NCBI GenBank assembly: GCA_017543445.1 | Contig: JAFYGB010000045.1 | Coordinates: forward strand, 62,001-126,000 | DNA length: 64,000 nt | Direction of reading: 5' to 3' | Origin: Lachnospiraceae bacterium | GTDB lineage: Bacteria > Bacillota > Clostridia > Lachnospirales > Lachnospiraceae | Shown: positions 1-8,420 of the stretch, in pieces | Position numbering within the stretch: position 1 is the first letter of the stretch | Layout of the letters: each line of letters starts with the position of its first letter | The notes under the pieces: generated by a model | Told to the model about the DNA's origin: nothing | The model's database searches: none | The model's input: only the letters and a program-made list of their open reading frames with translations | Position numbers and translations under genes: made by a program

Positions 1-636
1 GAAGCGCAGATCGTTATGTTCCCCGGCGGTTTCTCCGCAGGTGACGAGCCGGAAGGTTCCGCGAAGTTCTTCGCGACTGCGTTCCGTAACGAGAAACTGA
101 AGGAAGCGATCCTGGATCTGATCAACAACCGCGATGGCCTGATGCTCGGTATCTGCAACGGCTTCCAGGCACTCATTAAGCTCGGCCTGGTACCGTACGG
201 CACCATCGCTGCACAGAAGGAAGACTCGCCGACATTGACCTACAACACCATCGGCCGTCATATTTCCAAGATGGTCTACACAAAGGTCGTTTCCAATAAG
301 TCCCCTTGGCTGGCGAAGGCTACGCTTGGCGGTGTATACTGCAACCCTGCATCCCATGGTGAGGGCCGCTTCGTAGCGAACGAAGAGTGGATCCGCAAGC
401 TGTTCGAGAACGGACAGGTAGCGACCCAGTACACCGATCCCGAGGGCAATGCTTCCACGGATGAAGAGTGGAATGTCAACGGTTCTTATGCTTGCATCGA
501 AGGTATCACCAGTGCCGACGGACGCATCCTCGGTAAGATGGCGCACTCCGAGCGCCGCGGGGATTCGGTAGCTATCAATATCTACGGAGATCAAGACATG
601 AAGATCTTCGAGTCCGGCGTTGAATACTTCCGTTAA
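1..636 (+). CDS. purL: Phosphoribosylformylglycinamidine synthase, C-terminal part (5' truncated by window)
   Basis: The reading frame is open from base 1, so the gene begins before the window; only the last 211 codons are present. They are the class I glutamine amidotransferase domain of the large single-chain FGAM synthase, which converts FGAR to FGAM in purine synthesis using ammonia from glutamine. Visible motifs are the PGGFSAGDEPEGS loop, the nucleophile region LGICNGFQAL (catalytic Cys) and ASHGEGRF with the catalytic His. The C-terminus is normal for this family. The next gene starts 34 bases later and is unrelated to purines. The family call is firm; the N-terminal FGAM synthetase domains cannot be seen. 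Confidence 0.93.
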   Translation, partial: EAQIVMFPGGFSAGDEPEGSAKFFATAFRNEKLKEAILDLINNRDGLMLGICNGFQALIKLGLVPYGTIAAQKEDSPTLTYNTIGRHISKMVYTKVVSNKSPWLAKATLGGVYCNPASHGEGRFVANEEWIRKLFENGQVATQYTDPEGNASTDEEWNVNGSYACIEGITSADGRILGKMAHSERRGDSVAINIYGDQDMKIFESGVEYFR

Positions 637-670
637 TGGAATGTTTCTTGCGGAGTTTTGAGGATTTATC

Positions 671-1390
671 ATGACACATTTACGTAAACTGATCGAGCGG
701 TTTATGCCGATCTATGCGACATTACCGCTGATCTGTTGCTTTTTATTCAATTCCCTCGTGTATTTTGGGACACGCCTGCTCACGGGAGGGCGTCACCATT
801 ACGATATGACGATGAAAATCGACACGAACACTCCGTATTGGCAGTGGACGGTGCTCATCTATTTCGGTGCATTTGCCTTCTGGATCGTGAATTACATCCT
901 GATCGGAAGCATTAGCCGTGAGCATTGTTATCGCTTTTGCGTGGCGGACATGCTGTCCCGTGTCGTATGTGCCATCTTTTTTATCGTGATACCGACCACG
1001 AATGTACGTCCGGAAGTCATTGGCGACGGCTTCATACCGTTCTGCATGCGCTTCCTGTATAATGTGGATGACGCGGATAATCTGTTCCCGTCTATTCACT
1101 GTCTGGTCAGCTGGTTCTGTTATATAGGTATCCGGGGACAGAAAAAGATCCCGAAGTATTATCAGTGGTTATCGCTCTTTGCTGCACTTGCCGTTTTCCT
1201 TTCTACGATGACGACGAAGCAGCATGTATTCTTAGATGTCATCGGTGGCTTTTTGATCGCCGAGATTTTGTACCGGATCTCGCAACGAGTATCCTGGTGG
1301 AAACAATATGCTAAAGTTGCCGACCGTGTGACGGAATTCGTATTTCGTTGCAAGGTAGTGGGGGATGGAAGTGAAAGCAAAGATATTTAA
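671..1390 (+). CDS. PAP2-family membrane phosphatase
   Basis: A 239-residue integral membrane protein with about six hydrophobic segments. The PAP2 phosphatase signature is recognisable: FPSIHC near residue 138 (the PSGH-type motif with its His) and KQHVFLD near residue 183 (the second His and Asp). The first motif (KX6RP type) is only hinted at by NVRPE near residue 117. Such proteins dephosphorylate lipid phosphates or transfer phospho-head groups at the membrane. It opens a lipid operon with a flippase-like protein, pssA and psd and overlaps the next gene by 26 bases, so a role in phospholipid turnover is inferred. The substrate cannot be read from sequence. Confidence 0.82.
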   Translation: MTHLRKLIERFMPIYATLPLICCFLFNSLVYFGTRLLTGGRHHYDMTMKIDTNTPYWQWTVLIYFGAFAFWIVNYILIGSISREHCYRFCVADMLSRVVCAIFFIVIPTTNVRPEVIGDGFIPFCMRFLYNVDDADNLFPSIHCLVSWFCYIGIRGQKKIPKYYQWLSLFAALAVFLSTMTTKQHVFLDVIGGFLIAEILYRISQRVSWWKQYAKVADRVTEFVFRCKVVGDGSESKDI

Positions 1391-2411
1391 AATCCTCTTC
1401 TTTGTAGTGATCTTCGTGGTCACTATGTATAGTGTGCTGAAGGGGAAAGATCTTAATTCCATATGGGAAGCCATCCTTGGTGTTCGAAAACGCTGGCTTT
1501 TTCTGGCGCTTTTGCTGACGGTGCTGTTTGTCTGCAGCGAGTCCGTCATCATTTCCTACATGTTGCGGGTACTTAAATCACCTGTAAAACTCTGGAAATG
1601 TATATTGGTATCGTGGATCGGTTTTTTCTACTGTTACATTACCCCTTCCGCGACCGGCGGCCAGCCCATGCAGATGTACTACCTGAAGCGTGAAAACGTA
1701 GAATATGGTGTCAGTATGCCTGTTATCATGGTCGTTACGATCACCTATAAGCTGATCTTGGTATTGATCGGTATCCCGCTGGTCATCTGGGGACGCCCTT
1801 ATGTGCAGGAACATGTCGGTTCGGCTGCATTCTGGCTGTATCTCGGCGTGTTGCTGAACATCATCTGCGTCGGCTTTATGCTTCTGCTTTTGTTTCGGAT
1901 CAACTGGGCAGGTAAGATCCTGTACCTCGGACTTCGACTGTTAAAGAAGATCCATCTGATCCGTAATTACGAGGCGGCAGAAGCAAAACTGGTCGGCTTC
2001 ATGCAGAATTATCAGGACACGGCAAATTCGATCGCCGGTCACTGGAAGATGCTGGGAAATGTCATGCTCATCACGATCCTACAGCGTTTGTTTTACTTTA
2101 CGATCTCGTGGTGCGTTTACAGATCCTTTGGTTTACGGGGCACATCCATATTGACCATCATATTCCTGCAGGCCCTGATCGCGACAGCGGTCGATATGCT
2201 CCCGTTCCCGGGCGGCATGGGTATCACAGAGCATATGTTTGAGTTCTGCTTTGCGACGATTTACCCCGCAGAATTGCTTACGCCTGCAAACCTGCTGATG
2301 CGTGGCGTTACCTTTTATTCCATCGTTTTCATCGGTGCTATAATTTCGGTGGTTTCCACCTTTGTTTTCAAGAGAAGAGATCATAGATCAAAACAAGGAG
2401 TTTCTACATGA
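1365..2411 (+). CDS. Lysylphosphatidylglycerol synthase TM-domain / flippase-like membrane protein (UPF0104)
   Basis: A 348-residue multi-spanning membrane protein. A run of hydrophobic segments, the internal SATGGQPMQMYYL stretch (about residues 99-111) and the later PFPGGMGITEHMFEF stretch (about residues 281-295) are typical of the UPF0104 / MprF-N-terminal / AglD-like family. Members are thought to move lipids or lipid-linked precursors across the membrane. No soluble aminoacyl-transferase domain follows, so it is not a full MprF synthase. The start lies inside the end of the PAP2 gene, preceded by a GTGGGGG stretch, and the end overlaps pssA by four bases. A role in distributing the phospholipids made by its neighbours is inference. 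Confidence 0.83.
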   Translation: MEVKAKIFKILFFVVIFVVTMYSVLKGKDLNSIWEAILGVRKRWLFLALLLTVLFVCSESVIISYMLRVLKSPVKLWKCILVSWIGFFYCYITPSATGGQPMQMYYLKRENVEYGVSMPVIMVVTITYKLILVLIGIPLVIWGRPYVQEHVGSAAFWLYLGVLLNIICVGFMLLLLFRINWAGKILYLGLRLLKKIHLIRNYEAAEAKLVGFMQNYQDTANSIAGHWKMLGNVMLITILQRLFYFTISWCVYRSFGLRGTSILTIIFLQALIATAVDMLPFPGGMGITEHMFEFCFATIYPAELLTPANLLMRGVTFYSIVFIGAIISVVSTFVFKRRDHRSKQGVST

Positions 2412-3028
2412 TAGGCTATTATGATTATACGATCGTCACGACCTTTCTGAGTCTGTTTTCTTCGATGCTCGGCATCTTCCTGACATCCCAGTCGAACTAT
2501 AAATACGCGATCCTTTGCCTGGCATTGTCCGGCTTCTGTGATATGCTGGATGGTAAGATCGCGCGTACGAAGAAAAACCGTACCGAAGAACAGAAGAGCT
2601 TCGGTATCCAGCTCGACTCTTTGTGTGATATCGTTTGTTTCGGCGTCTTCCCTGCATATTTTGCATATCGAAACGGCATGGACCGAATCTTCGGTATCGT
2701 GATCCTTCTGTTCTACGTTATGAACGGCGTTATCCGTCTGGCTTACTATAACGTGATGGAGGAGAAGCGCCAGAAAGAAACGACCGAAAACCGTAAGTTC
2801 TATTCGGGACTTCCGATCACTTCGATCGCGATCGCTCTTCCGATCTTTTATCTGATCGGAAGTCAGTTGGAGCATAAGTTTTATGTTCTTCTGATCCACA
2901 TCTGCATGACTTCGGTCGGTGCATTATTCGTTGTGGATTTCAAAGTTAAAAAGCCGAACAACGCACAGTTGGCGGTCATCGTCATCATCGTTGCTTTGGT
3001 CGTATTATCCATGTTGAAATTGATCTAG
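2408..3028 (+). CDS. pssA: CDP-diacylglycerol-serine O-phosphatidyltransferase
   Basis: A 206-residue CDP-alcohol phosphatidyltransferase with several membrane segments. The family signature is present in residues about 47-76: DGKIAR, then G-IQL-D-SLC-D, giving the four metal-binding and catalytic aspartates. The spacing between AR and the following G is 12 residues rather than the usual 7-8. The enzyme joins serine to CDP-diacylglycerol to make phosphatidylserine. Assignment to serine rather than another alcohol rests on psd lying 12 bases downstream; together they form the phosphatidylethanolamine pathway. The start codon overlaps the stop of the previous gene (ATGA) with AAGGAG upstream. 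Confidence 0.88.
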   Translation: MIGYYDYTIVTTFLSLFSSMLGIFLTSQSNYKYAILCLALSGFCDMLDGKIARTKKNRTEEQKSFGIQLDSLCDIVCFGVFPAYFAYRNGMDRIFGIVILLFYVMNGVIRLAYYNVMEEKRQKETTENRKFYSGLPITSIAIALPIFYLIGSQLEHKFYVLLIHICMTSVGALFVVDFKVKKPNNAQLAVIVIIVALVVLSMLKLI

Positions 3029-3040
3029 GAGGTACATTCG

Positions 3041-3958
3041 GTGCAGTATTACACAAGAATGACCAATTGTATACCCAGAGACCGTTATCCTTCGGCCGAA
3101 CTGGTCGAGACCGACAGCGGCACGCAGGAGAAAACGCTAGGCTTCCTCTATGGGACGGCGCTCGGCCGTGCCTTGTTGAAGCCTTTGGTTTCACCGTTTG
3201 TCTCAAAGACTTGTGGCCGGTTCTTAGACAGCCGTCTGTCCCGGAAACTCATCCCGTATTTTATCAAAAAATGTGATCTGGATATGACGTTTGTTAACCG
3301 CGAGGTCGACGATTTTAAATCGTACAATGATTTCTTTACTCGGGAACTGGTGGCAAATGCGAGACCGGTCGATCATACGAACGATCACTTGATCAGTCCT
3401 TGTGATTCAAAACTTCTGGTTTACGAGATCAATGAAGACCTTTGCGTCCAGATCAAAAACACTTCGTATACCATGCATGAATTGTTGCGGGATGCACGTC
3501 TCGCTGAAAAATACAAAGGCGGTTCGATGTTCATTTTCCGTTTGTCCGTGGATGATTACCACAGATATTGCTATATCGACAGCGGAAGGAAGACACATAA
3601 CCGAAGGATCCCCGGGGTTTTCCATACGGTGCATCCGGCGGCAGGGGACCTCTATCCCATCTATAAACAGAATACCCGCGAGTATTGCATGATGCGCACC
3701 GATCATTTCGGCGACGTCATCATGATGGAGGTCGGCGCGCTGAATGTCGGCCGTATCGTTAATTACAAACAAAAAGGACGGATCTCCCGAGGGGAGGAAA
3801 AGGGACGCTTTGAATTCGGCGGCTCGACGATCGTTTTGTTTTTTAAAAAAGACCGGGTCGTGCCGGATCCGGACATCATGCTGCACAGCAGCCTCGAGAT
3901 CGAGACGAAGGTGAGCATGGGTGAGAAAATCGGCGTTGGAGGAGTAGGAAATGTTTGA
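3041..3958 (+). CDS. psd: Phosphatidylserine decarboxylase proenzyme
   Basis: A 305-residue pyruvoyl-dependent decarboxylase that turns phosphatidylserine into phosphatidylethanolamine at the membrane. The GGST self-cleavage motif is at residues 260-263; Ser262 would become the pyruvoyl group, splitting the chain into a large beta and a small alpha subunit. The conserved DDYHRYCY and FHTVHP segments, with their histidines, are also present. The start is GTG, supported by AGGAGG at the proper distance just after the pssA stop. The gene overlaps the following one by eight bases. The GGST form and the N-terminal extension fit the clostridial branch of the family. Confidence 0.95.
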   Translation: MQYYTRMTNCIPRDRYPSAELVETDSGTQEKTLGFLYGTALGRALLKPLVSPFVSKTCGRFLDSRLSRKLIPYFIKKCDLDMTFVNREVDDFKSYNDFFTRELVANARPVDHTNDHLISPCDSKLLVYEINEDLCVQIKNTSYTMHELLRDARLAEKYKGGSMFIFRLSVDDYHRYCYIDSGRKTHNRRIPGVFHTVHPAAGDLYPIYKQNTREYCMMRTDHFGDVIMMEVGALNVGRIVNYKQKGRISRGEEKGRFEFGGSTIVLFFKKDRVVPDPDIMLHSSLEIETKVSMGEKIGVGGVGNV

Positions 3959-5078
3959 AGCACAAGTACAGGAGGTCAATCAAAAACTTGAGGCGGCGAT
4001 CGAGCTGGCGAAACAGGACCTGGCGGCCGGAATCAATTCGGTCGACGAGATCACCCGGGATCTGGATCAGATCGTTCCCATGGAGAGTAATGAATACTAC
4101 GAGTGTAAATGCAATCTTAACGAGGTGGCTTCCGATTTCCGTTTAATGGCTCAGAAGTTTTCGGAGTGCGAGGCGAACCTGAAAGAGATGCAGAAGGCAG
4201 CGATGGAGCTCTATAAGAGAGACGAGGAAGTCTATGATATCCGCGTTTCCACCGCTTATTTCAAACTCGGTGCTTTGGGCCGTATATGTAATGGACTGGG
4301 CACTTTGTTACCGGAACCTCGGGTCCTGAACGAAGAGGATCAGAAGATCTTTGATGCGATCCTGAATTATTACAAACTTGCGATCCGCTATACCGTTGAT
4401 CGTCTGAAAGAGGGTCATATCAATATCGTAACACTGCATGCGACCGCTTTGGAGCATATGTCCGTTTTGTACGGAAACGTTGGAAACTATAAGGACGCCA
4501 TTACCGCGATGGAACAGTCGATCAATTTCCAGAAGGCCATTTATGATAAGCGTGACGATCGTTCCAGCGGTATCCATCTTGCGATGCGGATGAACATCCT
4601 GTCGAACTTGTTTAATCGTATGCACGATATGAATAAGGTCGTTGAAGTTTTGGAAGACTCGATCTTCGTTTTGGAAGAGTTGGAAGACGCGGATCCGCTC
4701 AACATCAAGATTCTGCTGTGTCGTCATTGTCTGAATCTGGCTGGTGCGTATTCACGTGTCCGTGAGGAAGCTTCAAAGGCGCCCGCAATGTATCAGAAGG
4801 GCGTAAAAAAAATCGAAGAGGCGGCAGAGGTGAATGAAAAAGAAGCATTGCCCGATGTCGTAATGGCGAACTACCTTGCCGCACAGTATTTCTTCGTTTG
4901 CAGACGGAACGAAACCTGCAAGCGTATGCTGAAGCGTGCGATCCAGGCAGGTAAGCTGTATAAGGAGCAGACCGGTTCCACCGAATACGATAATTTCGTC
5001 GGCATCAGCACAACGCTTCTGGGACGCATCATCGACGAGGAAGAAAAAGCGGCAGAGGCTGCTAAATCCGAAAAATAA
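3951..5078 (+). CDS. Tetratricopeptide-like helical repeat protein of unknown function
   Basis: A 375-residue soluble protein with no signal peptide or membrane segment. It is strongly helical and charged. The first ~95 residues have coiled-coil character; the rest carries degenerate helical hairpin repeats of TPR type, for example LYGNVGNYKDAITAMEQSI near residue 163. The start has GGAGGAG upstream and lies within the end of psd, so it is translationally coupled to the lipid operon. TPR proteins usually serve as protein-binding scaffolds. I do not recognise a named family, and its link to phospholipid synthesis is only positional. Confidence 0.72.
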   Translation: MFEAQVQEVNQKLEAAIELAKQDLAAGINSVDEITRDLDQIVPMESNEYYECKCNLNEVASDFRLMAQKFSECEANLKEMQKAAMELYKRDEEVYDIRVSTAYFKLGALGRICNGLGTLLPEPRVLNEEDQKIFDAILNYYKLAIRYTVDRLKEGHINIVTLHATALEHMSVLYGNVGNYKDAITAMEQSINFQKAIYDKRDDRSSGIHLAMRMNILSNLFNRMHDMNKVVEVLEDSIFVLEELEDADPLNIKILLCRHCLNLAGAYSRVREEASKAPAMYQKGVKKIEEAAEVNEKEALPDVVMANYLAAQYFFVCRRNETCKRMLKRAIQAGKLYKEQTGSTEYDNFVGISTTLLGRIIDEEEKAAEAAKSEK

Positions 5079-5130
5079 AATACCCGATGAAAAACAAAAA
5101 ATACCTCTTGTTTTTACAGTCAAAATGTGA

Positions 5131-5192
5131 TATGCTTAGCGTGTTGAACACGATATCTTGTGATAATGATTTCATAACCGCACTAGATATAG
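5131..5192 (+). promoter_or_regulatory. nrdD1 control region: two candidate NrdR boxes and a possible promoter
   Basis: The NrdR-box core consensus is CwAtATaTwG within aca...tgt. CTAGATATAG at 5183-5192 matches it at nine of ten core positions. CGATATCTTG at 5151-5160 matches at eight and is flanked by aca. The two cores start 32 bases apart, about three helical turns, the spacing usual for paired NrdR boxes. A weak promoter with TTGTTT at 5108-5113 and an extended TGATATGCT at 5128-5136 lies just upstream. The presence of a ribonucleotide reductase gene immediately downstream supports the reading. The promoter is less certain than the boxes. Confidence 0.6.
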
Positions 5193-5239
5193 TTGTTTAG
5201 GACTAACGGCGTTTGACATAAAAGCAGGGAGGTATTTTT

Positions 5240-7369
5240 ATGTTGCAGGGAGTCAAAGTTATAAAGAAGGACGGTACGAAGGAAGACTTTAACGTTCAGA
5301 AAGTCGTAGTAGCCGTTAATAAATCCGCTTATCGTGCGCTTGTTACGTTTACACAGCAGGAGCTCGATTTCATATGCCAGTTTGTCGAAGAGAAAGTCGA
5401 GGAGCTGGGACTTAAGGAGATCGCCATCGCCCAGATGCATAATGTCGTGGAAGGGGCGCTGGAACGGGTGAACCCCGTCGTAGCGAAGTCCTATCGCGAT
5501 TACCGCAACTATAAGCAGGATTTTGTGCAGATGCTGGATGATGTTTATAAAGCCAGCCAGTCCATTATGTACATCGGTGATAAGGAGAACTCCAACACCG
5601 ACAGTGCGCTGGTTTCTTCGAAGCGTAGCCTGATCTTTAATGAACTGAATAAGTCCCTGTATAAGAAGTTCTTCCTGACGACCGAGGAACTGCAGGCGAT
5701 CCGTGAAGGATACCTCTACATCCATGATATGGCGGCACGTCGTGACACCATGAACTGCTGCCTATTTAATGTCGAAGAAGTTCTTCGTGGCGGCTTTGAG
5801 ATGGGTAATCTCTGGTACAACGAGCCGAAGACACTGGATGTCGCTTTCGATGTTATCGGTGATATCGTCCTTTCGGCGGCCAGCCAGCAGTATGGCGGTT
5901 TTACCATCCCTCAGGCGGATAAGATCCTCGAGCCGTACGCGGAGAAATCCTATATCAAATACATCAAGAAATATACCGACCTCGGGATCAGCGAGGAACG
6001 TGCAAAAGAAGAAGCGGTGAAGGATATCGAACGTGACTTCGAGCAGGGCTTCCAGGGCTGGGAGTATAAATTCAATACCGTTGCTTCTTCGCGTGGCGAC
6101 TATCCGTTCATCACGGTGACGGCAGGTATCGGTACCGGACGTTTCGCGAAGATGGCGACCATCAAGATGCTGCAGGTACGCCGCAAAGGACAGGGGAAGG
6201 CGGAATGTAAGAAACCCGTCCTGTTCCCGAAGATCGTTTTCCTGTATGATGAGAACCTGCACGGACCGGGCTGCGAACTCGAGGACGTTTTTGAGGCAGG
6301 TATCGAGTGCTCGTCAAAGACGATGTATCCGGACTGGCTTTCCCTGACCGGTAAGGGTTATATTGCCAGCATGTATAAGAACTACGGTGAGGTCATTTCC
6401 CCGATGGGATGCCGTGCATTCCTGTCGCCTTGGTATGAGCGCGGCGGCATGCACCCGGCAGATGAGAAGGATCACCCTGTATTTGTCGGTCGTTTCAATA
6501 TCGGTGTAGTCAGTCTGCATTTGCCGATGATCCTGGCAAAATCCCGTCAGGAGTCGAGAGACTTCTATGAGGTCCTGGATTATTACCTGAATCTGATTCG
6601 TCAGTTGCACATCCGTACCTATGCGTACCTCGGCGAGATGAAGGCCTCTACGAACCCGCTGGCGTACTGTGAAGGCGGTTTCTATGGTGGGCACTTAGGC
6701 ATCCACGATAAGATCAAACCGGTTTTGAAGGCGGCTACGGCTTCCTTCGGTATCACCGCATTTAATGAGCTTCAGCAGTTATATAACGGTAAGTCCCTCG
6801 TGGAAGATGGCGCGTTTGCGCTGGAAGTCCTGACCTATATCAATAAAAAGATCGAAGAATTTAAGGAGGCGGACGGTCACCTTTATGCGATCTATGCGAC
6901 ACCGGCAGAGAACCTCTGCGGTCTTCAGGTCAAGCAGTTCCGTAAGAAGTACGGCATCGTGGAAAATGTATCCGACCGTGAATATGTCAGCAACGGTTTC
7001 CACTGCCATGTTACCGAGGATATCACGCCGATCCAGAAGCAGGACCTGGAATATCGTTTCTGGGAGCTCTCCAACGGTGGTAAGATCCAGTATGTAAAAT
7101 ACCCGATCGATTACAACAAAGAAGCGATCAAAACGTTGGTTCGACGTGCTATGAAGATGGGATTCTATGAAGGCGTTAACATGTCGCTTGCATACTGCGA
7201 TGATTGCGGTCATCAGGAACTGGAGATGGATGTCTGCCCGAAGTGCGGCAGCCGCAACCTGACGAAGATCGATCGTATGAATGGCTATCTTTCCTACTCG
7301 CGTGTGAAGGGCGATACTCGTCTGAACGCAGCTAAAATGGCAGAGATCGCGGAAAGAAAATCAATGTAA
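5240..7369 (+). CDS. nrdD: Anaerobic (class III) ribonucleoside-triphosphate reductase, first copy
   Basis: A 709-residue glycyl-radical enzyme that reduces ribonucleoside triphosphates to deoxyribonucleotides without oxygen. An ATP-cone regulatory domain fills about residues 3-90 (VKVIKKDGTKEDF opening). The catalytic barrel follows with YLYIHDMAARRDTMNCC and NPLAYCEGGFYGG. A zinc site of two CxxC pairs is at about residues 654-672 (CDDC, CPKC). The radical motif RMNGYLSYSR carries Gly682. GGGAGG precedes the ATG. The activase nrdG lies 13 bases downstream. The sequence type differs from the second copy at 11992, so the two are not a recent duplication. Expression is probably repressed by NrdR. 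Confidence 0.95.
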   Translation: MLQGVKVIKKDGTKEDFNVQKVVVAVNKSAYRALVTFTQQELDFICQFVEEKVEELGLKEIAIAQMHNVVEGALERVNPVVAKSYRDYRNYKQDFVQMLDDVYKASQSIMYIGDKENSNTDSALVSSKRSLIFNELNKSLYKKFFLTTEELQAIREGYLYIHDMAARRDTMNCCLFNVEEVLRGGFEMGNLWYNEPKTLDVAFDVIGDIVLSAASQQYGGFTIPQADKILEPYAEKSYIKYIKKYTDLGISEERAKEEAVKDIERDFEQGFQGWEYKFNTVASSRGDYPFITVTAGIGTGRFAKMATIKMLQVRRKGQGKAECKKPVLFPKIVFLYDENLHGPGCELEDVFEAGIECSSKTMYPDWLSLTGKGYIASMYKNYGEVISPMGCRAFLSPWYERGGMHPADEKDHPVFVGRFNIGVVSLHLPMILAKSRQESRDFYEVLDYYLNLIRQLHIRTYAYLGEMKASTNPLAYCEGGFYGGHLGIHDKIKPVLKAATASFGITAFNELQQLYNGKSLVEDGAFALEVLTYINKKIEEFKEADGHLYAIYATPAENLCGLQVKQFRKKYGIVENVSDREYVSNGFHCHVTEDITPIQKQDLEYRFWELSNGGKIQYVKYPIDYNKEAIKTLVRRAMKMGFYEGVNMSLAYCDDCGHQELEMDVCPKCGSRNLTKIDRMNGYLSYSRVKGDTRLNAAKMAEIAERKSM

Positions 7370-7382
7370 ACGGAGATATAAG

Positions 7383-7880
7383 ATGCGTTATCACAATATA
7401 ACGAAGGACGATATGCTCAATGGCGACGGGCTTCGCGTGGTCCTCTGGGTCAGCGGATGCTCACATTGCTGCGAAGGATGTCAGAATCCTGTGACTTGGG
7501 ACAGCGAAGGCGGACTGCCGTTCGATGCTGCTGCAAAACAGGAAGTTTTCGACGAACTCGCGAAAGATTATATCTCCGGGATCACATTCAGCGGCGGCGA
7601 TCCGTTGTTTTTCAAAAACCGTCCGGATGTTACGGAACTGATCCGTGAGATCCGTGAGACATTTCCCGATAAGACGATCTGGCTGTATACCGGCTATGAA
7701 TGGGAGACGATTCGCGACCTGCCCATGATGAAGCAGATCGACGTCGTGATCGACGGCCCCTTCGTACTGAGCCTTCTGGATAATCAGTTGAAGTGGCGGG
7801 GCAGTTCGAACCAGAGAGTGATCGATGTGCAAAAGAGTCTGCAGACGGAAGATAAGGAAGCAGTTTTATACTGCGATTGA
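7383..7880 (+). CDS. nrdG: Anaerobic ribonucleoside-triphosphate reductase activating enzyme
   Basis: A 165-residue radical SAM protein. The cluster-binding motif CX3CX2C is seen as CSHCCEGC near residues 26-33, and the SAM-binding FSGGDPLF stretch is near residue 69. It abstracts hydrogen from the glycyl-radical residue of NrdD to activate it. Length and motif order are normal for NrdG. GGAG precedes the ATG, and the gene follows nrdD by 13 bases in one operon. It is the only NrdG in the window, so it may also serve the second NrdD, which lacks a neighbouring activase. Confidence 0.95.
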   Translation: MRYHNITKDDMLNGDGLRVVLWVSGCSHCCEGCQNPVTWDSEGGLPFDAAAKQEVFDELAKDYISGITFSGGDPLFFKNRPDVTELIREIRETFPDKTIWLYTGYEWETIRDLPMMKQIDVVIDGPFVLSLLDNQLKWRGSSNQRVIDVQKSLQTEDKEAVLYCD

Positions 7881-7908
7881 GATAAAGAAACGGAAGGAAC
7901 CTAAGGAA

Positions 7909-8358
7909 ATGGGAAACAACAAGTCAGAAAAGATCCGGATCCGTTATGTTTCCGATCAGATCGAGAAACTGACCTATATCGATGGTAAGTCGGACTGGAT
8001 CGATCTTCGGGCGGCAGAGGATGTGGTTTTGAAGGCGGGAGAGTTTAAATTGATCAGTCTGGGCGTTTGCATGCAGCTGCCTGAGGGATATGAGGCACAC
8101 ATCGTACCGAGAAGTTCGACGTTTAAGAATTTCGGCATCCTACAGGCAAACCACATGGGCGTGATCGACGGATCGTACTGCGGAAACAACGATATCTGGC
8201 GCTTTCCGGCTCTCGCGATGCGCGATACCGAGATCCATGTGGGAGACCGCATCTGCCAGTTCCGCATTATGGAGAATCAGCCGAAGATCGTATTTGAAGA
8301 AGTTGAAAACCTCGAAGGCGAGGACCGCGGCGGTTTCGGCAGCACGGGTATCGTATAA
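7909..8358 (+). CDS. dut: dUTP diphosphatase
   Basis: A 149-residue trimeric-type dUTPase that hydrolyses dUTP to dUMP, keeping uracil out of DNA and feeding thymidylate synthesis. Motif 1 is WIDLRA, motif 2 VPRSSTF, motif 3 GVIDGSYCG with the catalytic Asp, motif 4 GDRICQFRI and motif 5 RGGFGSTG at the C-terminus. The ATG at 7909 was chosen because the conserved fold begins shortly after it and GGAAGG and AAGGAA lie upstream; a longer frame back to 7825 would overlap nrdG and adds only non-conserved residues. The gene completes a nucleotide-supply operon with nrdD and nrdG. Confidence 0.92.
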   Translation: MGNNKSEKIRIRYVSDQIEKLTYIDGKSDWIDLRAAEDVVLKAGEFKLISLGVCMQLPEGYEAHIVPRSSTFKNFGILQANHMGVIDGSYCGNNDIWRFPALAMRDTEIHVGDRICQFRIMENQPKIVFEEVENLEGEDRGGFGSTGIV

Positions 8359-8364
8359 AAAAGA

Positions 8365-8393
8365 GGCTGATCCATCGATCGGATGGATCAGCC
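8365..8393. terminator. Bidirectional intrinsic terminator between dut and the DegV gene
   Basis: A perfect 11-bp stem (GGCTGATCCAT at 8365-8375 pairing with 8383-8393) encloses a 7-base loop. An A-run before it (8357-8362) gives a T-tract on the - strand, and a CTTT follows it on the + strand. It sits between two convergent genes and can stop transcription from both sides, better on the - strand. Confidence 0.85.
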
Positions 8394-8420
8394 TTCGGCT
8401 CTTTCATTGAGCTAATTCTG

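Noticed and set aside
5090-5115. AAAAACAA...TTGTTTTT hairpin after the TPR-like gene as a terminator
   Set aside because: The stem has almost no G-C pairs and overlaps the candidate promoter region, so it is unlikely to terminate efficiently.
7825-7908. Longer N-terminus for dUTPase from 7825
   Set aside because: It overlaps nrdG and the added residues do not resemble dUTPase; the ATG at 7909 fits the family length.
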